A stretch of DNA of 10,804 nucleotides from positions 1 through 10,804 of the forward strand of contig JAHFLM010000028.1 in assembly GCA_023244865.1 (NCBI GenBank). The letters run 5' to 3'. The notes below the pieces were generated by a model, which searched no databases, was not told where the DNA came from, and was given only the letters and a program-made list of their open reading frames with translations. The position numbers and the translations under genes are program-made. Below are positions 1 to 6,071 of this stretch, piece by piece (within the stretch, counting starts at the first letter, position 1; each line of letters opens with the position of its first letter). Source of the stretch: Candidatus Harrisonbacteria bacterium. GTDB lineage: Bacteria > Patescibacteriota > Minisyncoccia > UBA6257 > UBA11618.

Positions 1-620
1 ATCATGAAAATAATCGCGGCTTTCGCAGCTCTAATCTCTTCGGTGACAATTGATCTATATCTTTTATCTCTTGGAGCTAATGTTAAACTATCAGCCAAGT
101 CAAAATCGAAATCTAGTAAATCATCAATGTCTAAAACCGACAAAGATCTTAAAATGGCCTCTCTCATCGTTTTTCGACGACTCATTAAGCCACTAAGACC
201 AAAGGTCTTCAGTCCCTTATAAGTATTCTTTTTTTCAACAATCTCTCCGGATCTCGGCTTCAACCTTGGTAATTTCAATTCTTCGGCTAACATATCAGCT
301 AATTCCTCAAGCGAAACTTCCACGTCACGTGTATGTCCGCTACCGGGTTCCGAGCCAGCTTGACCTTCACCGTCGCCCTGATTTCCACCAGTACCAATCG
401 GCTGACCAACCTCGCCCTCACCCTGAGACACACCTTTTCTGCCATTATTACCATGTCTAAATCTCGGCTCATTAATCGAAGGCACTGGAATAGTTACAAG
501 TCTCCTGCCCTGTCGACCAACCATCTCACCATGAGTAATAAATTTTTTAAGATCTTTTCTAACCTTACCCTTTAAGATTTCTCTAGCCCTTGCTAAGTCT
601 CTATCTATTTGAGAACTCAT
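1..620 (-). CDS. yeaH: YeaH/YhbH family protein (DUF444), N-terminal part, cut by window edge
   Basis: The reading frame runs leftwards from an ATG at 618-620 and stays open to base 1, giving 206 codons. It begins MSSQIDRDLARAREILKGK. It then has INEPRFRHGNNGRKGVSQGE, a glycine-rich linker (residues about 65-90), a SRRKTMREAIL segment near residue 150, and RAAKAAIIFM at the visible end. This is the layout of the YeaH/YhbH family, in which a von Willebrand A domain with a MIDAS metal site normally starts about where the window ends, so that site is not visible. Family members are encoded next to PrkA kinases and take part in stress or sporulation signalling; the direct role is unclear. A strong Shine-Dalgarno site (AAGGAGGTG, 625-633) lies four bases from the ATG. 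prkA lies 161 bases upstream on the same strand, with a terminator in between. A -10/-35-like pair near 696-723 is too weak to list. The gene symbol follows the E. coli name. Confidence 0.85.
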   Translation of the reverse strand, partial: MSSQIDRDLARAREILKGKVRKDLKKFITHGEMVGRQGRRLVTIPVPSINEPRFRHGNNGRKGVSQGEGEVGQPIGTGGNQGDGEGQAGSEPGSGHTRDVEVSLEELADMLAEELKLPRLKPRSGEIVEKKNTYKGLKTFGLSGLMSRRKTMREAILRSLSVLDIDDLLDFDFDLADSLTLAPRDKRYRSIVTEEIRAAKAAIIFM

Positions 621-738
621 AAGACACCTCCTTAAGTTGCTTAAGCCCTTGAGCCAAAACAACCGACAAAGAAAAGAAAAATAAGATTTTCCTATTAAAT
701 ACTCAAAGAACTGCCCAATACAAGATAAAAATAAATCT

Positions 739-766
739 AAAAAAAAGCAACCCTTTACAGGTTGCT
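739..766 (-). terminator. Intrinsic terminator after prkA
   Basis: Read on the minus strand, AGCAACC and GGTTGCT form a 7-bp stem around a 7-base loop, followed directly by eight T residues. It lies 16 bases past the prkA stop codon and before yeaH. It either ends the prkA transcript or only partly attenuates read-through into yeaH. Confidence 0.85.
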
Positions 767-781
767 AAATAAGTCATAAAG

Positions 782-2896
782 CTATTCAGCCTTCTGATCA
801 CCGCGAGCAAAGATACTTGCCACATATTGCAACACATCCGTCGCACATACGTCACAGTAACCATTTTTCTCCAAACGCGCCTTCACAATATCAATCTTCT
901 CTTGAGTATCTTTATCGATCACGGTCGAAACCAACGACGTGAGCTTAATCGTATCCTTCTGATCTTCAAAAAGCTTGAGTTCGAACGCCTTAGTCAGACG
1001 CTCATTCTTCTTGTAGTCAAACTTCTTACCATCAAGCGCCAAAGCACCGATATAATTCATAATTTCACGTCGGAAATCATCTTTTCGAGTTTCCGGAATA
1101 TCAATCTTTTCTTCAATCGAACGCATCAAACGCTCATCAGGCTGCTCTTCATTGCCAGTAAACTTGTTCTTAATCTTCTCTCTTTGGGTGTAAGCCTTCA
1201 CGTTATCAATGTAATTACCGCTCAGACGCAGCAAGGCATCTTCATCAGCCGAAATAGCCATTTGCACGTCTCTTTTAACCAAGTCAGAATATTCGTCTTT
1301 AATAACAGCTAATAAATCTTTGTAACGCTTTCTATCTTCTTCAGTCCCCACTTTAGAATCATCCTTCAAGACTTCTTCGATCTGCCTCAAAACCATGAAT
1401 GGGTTAACACACTTAAGTGCCTCGCCCTTATCACCCATGGTTACCAAAGCATTTGCCAATTGAGTCTGAATAACTCTTGGAGACACACCGCTCATACCTT
1501 CATTTTCAGCTTCCTCGCGCAAACTCACCACATTATCTTCCGTAAATCCCGGAATATTCTTACCATTATAAAGCTGCATTTTTTGGAGTAGTGACAATCC
1601 ATGATGCTTTGGCTCCTTCAAGCGAGTGAGCAAAGCCCAAGCCGCTGCCATTCTGAAAGTGTATGGCGCAATATGTCTTCCAAAAAATTTACGCCCGTAA
1701 TCTCTCTTATAAATCTCCTCTTCTTCAGCTAAAGTTACGCCGTAAGGGATGGTGATTCTAATCGTTCTATCTCTCAAAGCTTCCATTCCCTCATTCTTAA
1801 TGAATTTTCTATATTCCGGTTCGTTAGTGTGACAAATAATCACAGTGTCTAAAGCCGTCTGAGCAAATTTCTTCGGTTTAATCTTGTGCTCTTGAGTTGC
1901 CCCAAGCAGATCATAAAGAAACGCCACATCAAGCTTCAACACTTCCACAAACTCAATGATACCTCGATGAGAAACCTGAAATTCACCGTTGAAATTAAAC
2001 GCTCGGGGATCCGTGTCGCTTCCGAAAATTACTTCATTGCGATTACTCACCTCACCCGTCAACTCGGTTGAATCCTGATTCTTTTCATCTTTAGGCTGGA
2101 AAGTAGCAATACCCACTCTTCGAGCTTCAGACAAAGTAAATCTCTCAACTTGAATATTTTCCCGAATCATTCTCAAAAAATCACCGTCATATTGCTTGAG
2201 CAGCTTCTCATACACATGGAAACATGCCGGGCAAAGCTCGGTCATTAAGTGCTCGTAATTCGTAATACCGAGAGATTTCAAAAAGACTTCTCTCTCTTGC
2301 ATCGGAATAAGCTTCAATGGATCCTCTCGCATTGGACATCCAAACCACTCACCATCATAAAATTTCTTAGTTCTTTCAGGATCGGCAAAACCGAAATACG
2401 CCTGAGACTTCCAAGAAAAACTATGCAGAGCGCCATCTGGAATGTACGAATAAGCCTCTAACCCAGCTTTCAAGCGAGATGCGATCGTACTTTTTGCCGA
2501 TCCCACAGGACCAAGAAGCAAAAAAGCTCTTCGTTCTTGACCATAACCCCGCGAAGCAGATTCAACTTGCTTCATCATAATATCCAAATTGAAATCAATA
2601 CCAAAAATCGCTTGCGCGCCGCCATGCTCTTTATCATCAAAAAAGAAATAATGCGGCACCTGCCGTCTTACAAATCTCGACTTCCGCATCTCAGTACCCT
2701 CAAGCATAATCATGTCGTAAAGTCTCTGATAAGCATTACGCGCTAAACCAGGCTTCTTACTAACAAGTTCGCAATAATTTTCAAAACTACCCGTCCAATC
2801 AATCTCACTCGCTTTTCTTGAATCAGAATATCTTCGAGACATTAAAGCTAAAGTTGCACCCAAATTTTCAGTTTGAATAAGAGTATTATCACTCAT
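782..2896 (-). CDS. prkA: PrkA family serine protein kinase (AAA+ domain)
   Basis: The protein has 704 residues and reads as a complete PrkA/YeaG family member. Residues about 75-390 form the AAA+ part. A P-loop GPVGSAKST is at 129-137, with Lys135 and Ser136 as nucleotide-binding residues. CPMREDPLKLIP follows at 187-198 and a CPAC pair at 222-225. HRGIIEFVEVLK (310-321) and LLGATQEHKI (330-339) match the conserved core, and CHTNEPEYRKF then EALRDR (355-377) the sensor region. Residues about 400-690 are the helical PrkA C-terminal kinase-like domain, ending with a CDVC motif at 681-684. PrkA proteins are cytosolic serine kinases or ATPases that act in starvation and stress responses with YeaH and often SpoVR; yeaH follows here and SpoVR would lie outside the window. 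The ATG is supported by GGGGAGGTG (2901-2909) four bases upstream. The P-loop has Ala where many have Gly before the Lys, so activity is not certain. Confidence 0.93.
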   Translation of the reverse strand: MSDNTLIQTENLGATLALMSRRYSDSRKASEIDWTGSFENYCELVSKKPGLARNAYQRLYDMIMLEGTEMRKSRFVRRQVPHYFFFDDKEHGGAQAIFGIDFNLDIMMKQVESASRGYGQERRAFLLLGPVGSAKSTIASRLKAGLEAYSYIPDGALHSFSWKSQAYFGFADPERTKKFYDGEWFGCPMREDPLKLIPMQEREVFLKSLGITNYEHLMTELCPACFHVYEKLLKQYDGDFLRMIRENIQVERFTLSEARRVGIATFQPKDEKNQDSTELTGEVSNRNEVIFGSDTDPRAFNFNGEFQVSHRGIIEFVEVLKLDVAFLYDLLGATQEHKIKPKKFAQTALDTVIICHTNEPEYRKFIKNEGMEALRDRTIRITIPYGVTLAEEEEIYKRDYGRKFFGRHIAPYTFRMAAAWALLTRLKEPKHHGLSLLQKMQLYNGKNIPGFTEDNVVSLREEAENEGMSGVSPRVIQTQLANALVTMGDKGEALKCVNPFMVLRQIEEVLKDDSKVGTEEDRKRYKDLLAVIKDEYSDLVKRDVQMAISADEDALLRLSGNYIDNVKAYTQREKIKNKFTGNEEQPDERLMRSIEEKIDIPETRKDDFRREIMNYIGALALDGKKFDYKKNERLTKAFELKLFEDQKDTIKLTSLVSTVIDKDTQEKIDIVKARLEKNGYCDVCATDVLQYVASIFARGDQKAE

Positions 2897-2921
2897 AAAA
2901 CACCTCCCCTTCTCTGGAGAA

Positions 2922-2945
2922 AGCTTGGCAAAAAATTACCAAGCT
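2922..2945 (-). promoter_or_regulatory. Leader hairpin of prkA
   Basis: AGCTTGG and CCAAGCT form a perfect 7-bp stem with a 10-base A/T-rich loop in the untranslated leader of prkA, 13 bases upstream of its Shine-Dalgarno site. On the minus strand the loop holds a run of six T. It could affect translation or mRNA stability; no function is shown. Confidence 0.45.
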
Positions 2946-2952
2946 AAGAAAA

Positions 2953-2963
2953 GACAACTTGTC
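2953..2963. promoter_or_regulatory. Short palindrome downstream of the prkA promoter
   Basis: GACAA-C-TTGTC is a perfect 5-1-5 inverted repeat that begins about 15 bases downstream of the -10 box of the prkA promoter. Position and symmetry suit a repressor operator. Palindromes this short also occur by chance, so the call is tentative. Confidence 0.3.
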
Positions 2964-2978
2964 AAAGTTCCGAAAGTT

Positions 2979-3006
2979 ATTCTATAACATTTACTTCAAA
3001 GGTCAA
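2979..3006 (-). promoter_or_regulatory. Promoter of prkA (-35 TTGACC, -10 TAGAAT)
   Basis: On the minus strand TTGACC (3001-3006) and TAGAAT (2979-2984) are 16 bases apart, each one mismatch from the housekeeping sigma consensus. Transcription would start near 2972 and give a leader of about 75 bases before the prkA ATG. This is the best promoter match in the window. Confidence 0.65.
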
Positions 3007-3060
3007 CTCCTTGACGCAATATAAAAAAGTGTTTCAACTTACCAACCAACATAAAATTTG

Positions 3061-3219
3061 GGTAGAATAAAAAGAGGTTTTGGAACGTGACGGAAGAAAA
3101 ATTGCCGGTTTCATGTTGTCCGTTTCCCCTTAGGACAACATGAAAATTTTTCTGAGTCTGAGGGATAAAAACACGCTAGTGTTTTTAATCCCGTTTCCAA
3201 AACCTCTTTTTATCCTACC
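3061..3219 (-). terminator. Long-stem terminator of groEL carrying a large insert at its apex
   Basis: Bases 3061-3086 and 3193-3219 are inverted repeats of 26 and 27 bases. They differ by one bulged base and one position that is A-C on the plus strand but a G-U wobble in minus-strand RNA. The stem starts at the TAG stop codon of groEL (3219-3221), and its far arm ends in CCTCTTTTTATT, so it has the layout of an intrinsic terminator on the groEL transcript. The apex is not a short loop but 106 bases, which hold the repeated two-hairpin element described separately. The 322-base gap 2897-3218 contains this structure and the prkA control region. Confidence 0.6.
3078..3192. repeat. Two-hairpin structured element, copy 1
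   Basis: After TTTTGGAACGTGACGG comes hairpin 1. Its inner stem is TTTCATGTTGTCC (3109-3121) with GGACAACATGAAA (3133-3145) and an 11-base loop. A TGCCGG bulge separates this from an outer AGAAAAAT/ATTTTTCT stem (3095-3102 and 3146-3153). A short GAGTCTGA linker leads to hairpin 2, GGGATAAAAACAC (3162-3174) with GTGTTTTT-A-ATCCC (3179-3192) and loop GCTA. The same sequence recurs at 10695-10804 with compensated stem changes. Its strand and nature (non-coding RNA, mobile DNA or processing site) are unknown; I do not recognise the family. Confidence 0.75.
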
Positions 3220-4868
3220 TAATACCCACCCATCATGGATCCACGCGAATTATCATCCGAAGATTTTTCTTTCTCTGGTAAATTCACCACTACCGCTTCG
3301 GTAATCAAAAACAAGGAAGCCACCGAAAACGCATTATTAAAAGCCGTCTTCGCTACCTTGTGTGGATCGATAATTCCTAGCTCAAAAAGTTTTCCATAAA
3401 CTCCATTTGCTGCATTAAACCCAAAATCATCTTGCCCCTGCATCACCTTGTCTAAAACCACACCAGCATCATACCCAGCATTCAAAGCAATCTGCTTAAT
3501 TGGCGCAAGTAAGCCATCATAAACCAACTGCGCTCCAGAAAGTCTCGCCAAAGATTCATTATTAGCCTTATCCATGCCGGCCATTAAGCCCGTCACAGCT
3601 TGCGCTCCTCGCACAAACGCCACACCGCCACCCGGCACAATTCCCTCCGCCACCGCCGCCTTAGTGGCCGCCACCGCGTCTTCCACCCGATGCAAAATCT
3701 CCTTCTGCTCCACCTCGGTCACCGCTCCCACTTTAATTACTGCGACTCCCCCCGAAATCTTCCCTAATCTCTCTAATAATTTTTCCTTATCAAATGAAGA
3801 TTCGGTTTTCACAAGCTCCGCTCGAATCTGATTCGCTCGCTCCTCAATTTTATTTTTCTCCCCTGCCCCACCCACAATCACCGTATTATCTTTATTAGAC
3901 ACCACTCGCCTCGCTAGCCCTAAATCTGCCAATTCCACACTTTCTAATTTCTTTCCCAAATCATCCGTAATAAAAGCTGCTCCGGTCACAATCGCAATAT
4001 CAGCCAATATTTCTTTTCTACGATCACCAAAACCCGGCGCCTTGATCGCTAAACAATTAAAAATTCCACGCAACTTATTCAAAATCAAAGTCGTTAAAGC
4101 CTCACCATCCAAATCATCGGCAATAATTACCAAGTCTTTTTTCCCAGCCTGCAATAATTTCTCAAGCAATGGTAAAAGTTCGGCTACCAAACTAATTTTC
4201 TTATCCGTCACCAAAATATGAGCATTCTCAAACGACGCCTCCATCCGCTCCGTATTCGTAATCATATAAGGCGACACGTAGCCCCGATCAAACTGCATTC
4301 CCTCCACCATTTCGGACTCAATGCCTAAGGTTTGAGATGATTCCACGGTCACCACCCCATCCTTTCCAATCTTTTCAATCACATCCGCAATCAACTGCCC
4401 AATTTTCGGATCGCGACAAGAAATCGTGGCCACCTGAGCAATCTTTTCTTTAACACCCACCGGCTGCGCCACTTTTTCCAGACTTAGAAGAACCATCTTT
4501 CGCGCCTCCTCCATCCCAGCTCGCAAAGCCACCGGGTCCATTCCCGCCGCCACCCTCTTGATCCCCTCATTAATAAAAGCCTGGGCCAAAACCGTCGCCG
4601 AGGTCGTCCCATCTCCCGCCATATCACCAGTTTTCGAAGCTACCTCCTTCACGAGTTCCGCCCCCATATTCTCCACCGGATCAGCCAAAGTAATCTCCTT
4701 AGCAATCGTCACCCCATCCAAAGTAATCATCGGTGAGCCATAACCTTTATCCAAAACCACCGCCCTACCCTTGGGTCCAAGCGTTACTTTCACAGTATTT
4801 GCCAACTTATCCACCCCCGCCTGAAGCGCCAACCGCGCCTTATCATTAAATAAAATTTCTTTTGCCAT
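3219..4868 (-). CDS. groEL: Chaperonin GroEL (Hsp60)
   Basis: This 549-residue protein has the normal GroEL length and motifs. They include KVTLGPKGR (27-35), SPMITLDGVTIAKEI near 45-59, the ATP-site GDGTTSATVLAQ (85-96, with Asp86 equivalent to E. coli Asp87), GFGDRRKEIL in the apical/intermediate region, and PGGGVAFVRG in the returning equatorial domain. It forms the double-ring ATP-driven folding chamber in the cytosol and works with GroES, encoded just upstream. The C-terminal tail is short, ending SMMGGY rather than a long GGM repeat. The ATG has no Shine-Dalgarno. It is preceded at once by TATAAT, with TATTAA 8 bases before it, in an AT-rich palindromic repeat, so its translation signal is not obvious. 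No CIRCE element (TTAGCACTC-N9-GAGTGCTAA) is visible near groES or groEL. Confidence 0.98.
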   Translation of the reverse strand: MAKEILFNDKARLALQAGVDKLANTVKVTLGPKGRAVVLDKGYGSPMITLDGVTIAKEITLADPVENMGAELVKEVASKTGDMAGDGTTSATVLAQAFINEGIKRVAAGMDPVALRAGMEEARKMVLLSLEKVAQPVGVKEKIAQVATISCRDPKIGQLIADVIEKIGKDGVVTVESSQTLGIESEMVEGMQFDRGYVSPYMITNTERMEASFENAHILVTDKKISLVAELLPLLEKLLQAGKKDLVIIADDLDGEALTTLILNKLRGIFNCLAIKAPGFGDRRKEILADIAIVTGAAFITDDLGKKLESVELADLGLARRVVSNKDNTVIVGGAGEKNKIEERANQIRAELVKTESSFDKEKLLERLGKISGGVAVIKVGAVTEVEQKEILHRVEDAVAATKAAVAEGIVPGGGVAFVRGAQAVTGLMAGMDKANNESLARLSGAQLVYDGLLAPIKQIALNAGYDAGVVLDKVMQGQDDFGFNAANGVYGKLFELGIIDPHKVAKTAFNNAFSVASLFLITEAVVVNLPEKEKSSDDNSRGSMMGGY

Positions 4869-4881
4869 ATTATAATTTAAT

Positions 4882-4965
4882 AGTTAAGAATTAAGATTTA
4901 AGAATTAGAAAACAGAATTTATAATAAATTCAATTTCTTAATTTCTAATTACTAACTCTTAATTT
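4882..4965. repeat. AT-rich imperfect palindrome, copy A, between groES and groEL
   Basis: A left arm starting AGTTAAGAATTAAGATTT and a right arm ending CTAACTCTTAATTT flank a centre containing ATAATAAATTCAATTTC. The same arms and centre occur at 5986-6071 and 10022-10121 in the same orientation. This copy fills most of the 115-base gap between groES and groEL. Confidence 0.65.
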
Positions 4966-4983
4966 ATGTTTTTTATTATTTTC

Positions 4984-5274
4984 TTATTCCAAAATTCCCA
5001 AAATATCCGCTTCCTCTGCAATCAAATATTTTTTTTGGTCCAGCTCAATCTCATCCGGGCCATACTTTTTAAATAAAACCCTATCCCCGACTTTCACATT
5101 CATAGCGCGAACCTCCCCCTTTTCATTCACTCTTCCTGAACCAACCGCGACCACCGTTCCCATCTGCGGCCTTTCTTTATCACTCGAATCCGGTAAAACC
5201 AAGCCAGACTTAGTAGTTTTATTAGCCTCTTCGGGCTCAATCAATAATTTATCAAATAAAGGTTTTAATTTCAT
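4984..5274 (-). CDS. groES: Co-chaperonin GroES (Hsp10)
   Basis: The 96-residue product starts MKLKPLFDKLLIEPEEANKT. It carries the GroES mobile loop (about 16-32, SGLVLPDSSDKERPQ), then GTVVAVGSGR, VKVGDRVLFKKYGPDEI and a closing EADILGILE. It forms the heptameric lid of the GroEL chamber, and groEL follows 115 bases downstream on the same strand. The start ATG has no good Shine-Dalgarno site. A promoter -10 box ends only 8 bases before it, so the message may be leaderless. A hairpin just upstream separates it from the preceding gene, which makes groES the first gene of the chaperonin unit. Confidence 0.98.
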   Translation of the reverse strand: MKLKPLFDKLLIEPEEANKTTKSGLVLPDSSDKERPQMGTVVAVGSGRVNEKGEVRAMNVKVGDRVLFKKYGPDEIELDQKKYLIAEEADILGILE

Positions 5275-5282
5275 ATGCCCAA

Positions 5283-5310
5283 ATCATAATGTTTTCTCTA
5301 CAAATGTAAA
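5283..5310 (-). promoter_or_regulatory. Promoter of groES (-35 TTTACA, -10 TATGAT)
   Basis: On the minus strand TTTACA (5305-5310) and TATGAT (5283-5288), each five of six to consensus, are 16 bases apart. The -10 box ends 8 bases before the groES ATG, so transcription would begin at or within a base or two of the start codon. No heat-shock operator is visible. Confidence 0.6.
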
Positions 5311-5334
5311 TCCCCAGCATGTCCTGCTGGGGAT
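5310..5334 (-). terminator. Hairpin between the nuclease-like gene and groES
   Basis: ATCCCCAGCA (5310-5319) and TGCTGGGGAT (5325-5334) form a perfect 10-bp stem with a 5-base loop, 16 bases after the stop codon of the upstream gene. The following minus-strand sequence, TTACATTTG, is only moderately T-rich. It may be a weak terminator, or an insulator next to the groES promoter, whose -35 box touches its base. Confidence 0.6.
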
Positions 5335-5350
5335 ATATTTTAAAAATAAA

Positions 5351-5836
5351 TCAACGACGACGCCTTCTTGTAGATCTTCGAGTTCTCTGCTTTTTAGGCA
5401 CACTTCTCAAAGTCTCGACATACCGCCTTGGATAAGCCGCCCTAATCGCTTCATTAATTAAACTTTCCAACTCTTGTTCAAACAGCAGCCTAGCTTCAGG
5501 CTCCATTGTGCCATTGGTCAGCTTAGCCACAATCAATCGCTTCACATACTTGTGTCTCTTGTGATGCCGATCCTTTAGGTGATGCGCATCCGAACTCTTA
5601 ACCTGAATCGGAAACCACAATTCTCCATAAGAAGAGACACTAACCCAAACATCTACTCCTTCTCTATCGGACTTATCATTCTTGTCGGAATGAATAATTC
5701 GGGTAATCCGCCTTCCGTCCAAAAAAGGCTTCTTTTTCAGCTTCCACTCAAATAATACATTCGAAACAAAATTTTCAGCTTCTATTCCCGGATCAACAGA
5801 AGGCTTAACACGATGATCTGAATTTGGAGTTGTCAA
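5351..5836 (-). CDS. Probable PD-(D/E)XK nuclease-like protein with arginine-rich tail
   Basis: The product has 161 residues from a TTG start; a stop codon lies 11 codons upstream in frame, and GAGGGAG sits seven bases before the TTG, which supports this start. Residues EGVDVWVSV (59-67) and ELWFPIQVKSS (72-82) resemble the core of the PD-(D/E)XK fold: Asp62 on one strand and Gln78-x-Lys80 on the next. Glu21 in an N-terminal helix completes the usual set. A His-rich stretch (85-96) follows, and the last 20 residues are mostly Arg and Lys, suggesting nucleic-acid binding. Such folds occur in restriction, repair and RNA-processing enzymes; which applies is unknown. No methyltransferase or other restriction gene is nearby. 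It lies upstream of groES on the same strand, separated by a hairpin. Confidence 0.6.
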   Translation of the reverse strand: MTTPNSDHRVKPSVDPGIEAENFVSNVLFEWKLKKKPFLDGRRITRIIHSDKNDKSDREGVDVWVSVSSYGELWFPIQVKSSDAHHLKDRHHKRHKYVKRLIVAKLTNGTMEPEARLLFEQELESLINEAIRAAYPRRYVETLRSVPKKQRTRRSTRRRRR

Positions 5837-5985
5837 AGGTTTTCTCCCTCGGTAGGCCGTAGCTTTTTAAGCGTAGGCTATCCTTAGATACGCGGTAGCT
5901 GTCAGGTAAAAGCGATCTTTAAAAAGAAGCCAGAACTAATCTCATTATTGCTCCCTCTGAAAAGAAAAGGCAAGGGCAGAAGAAG
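5837..5985. other. Leader region of the nuclease-like gene, no gene seen
   Basis: Bases 5843-5905 are richer in G+C than the surroundings and repeat GTAG words (GGTAGG, CGTAGC, CGTAGG, GGTAGC). GCGTA (5871-5875) and TACGC (5889-5893) could pair. I looked for a tRNA, T-box or riboswitch and saw none that fits. No convincing promoter was found. Confidence 0.3.
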
Positions 5986-6071
5986 AATTAAAAGTTAAGA
6001 ATTAGAAATTAAGAAAAAGAACATATTTAAATAAATTCCACTTCCTAATTTCTAATTCTTAAATCTTAATT
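5986..6071. repeat. AT-rich imperfect palindrome, copy B (best preserved)
   Basis: Two 31-base arms, 5986-6016 and 6041-6071, match as inverted repeats at 27 of 31 positions; three of the four mismatches would be G-U wobbles on one strand. The 24-base centre includes AAATAAATTCCA. The right arm overlaps the end of the nucleotidyltransferase gene and supplies its TAA stop codon. Related copies lie at 4882-4965 and 10022-10121. Confidence 0.75.

Noticed and set aside
1..575. Three short plus-strand open frames at the left end
   Set aside because: All are antisense to the DUF444 frame, which is open to the edge, has a strong Shine-Dalgarno and carries family motifs.
827..1312. Plus-strand open frame of 161 codons inside prkA
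   Set aside because: It lies antisense to a clearly conserved PrkA frame and its translation has no recognisable domain.
3061..3219. CRISPR array or insertion sequence at the folded repeat
   Set aside because: There is only one unit at the site, no regular spacing, and no transposase frame within it.
4869..5340. CIRCE operator for the chaperonin operon
   Set aside because: Neither TTAGCACTC nor GAGTGCTAA, nor a close variant, is present around groES or groEL.
5843..5925. tRNA, T-box or riboswitch in the GC-rich leader
   Set aside because: No cloverleaf, T-loop word or specifier arrangement could be built; only one 5-bp stem is visible.
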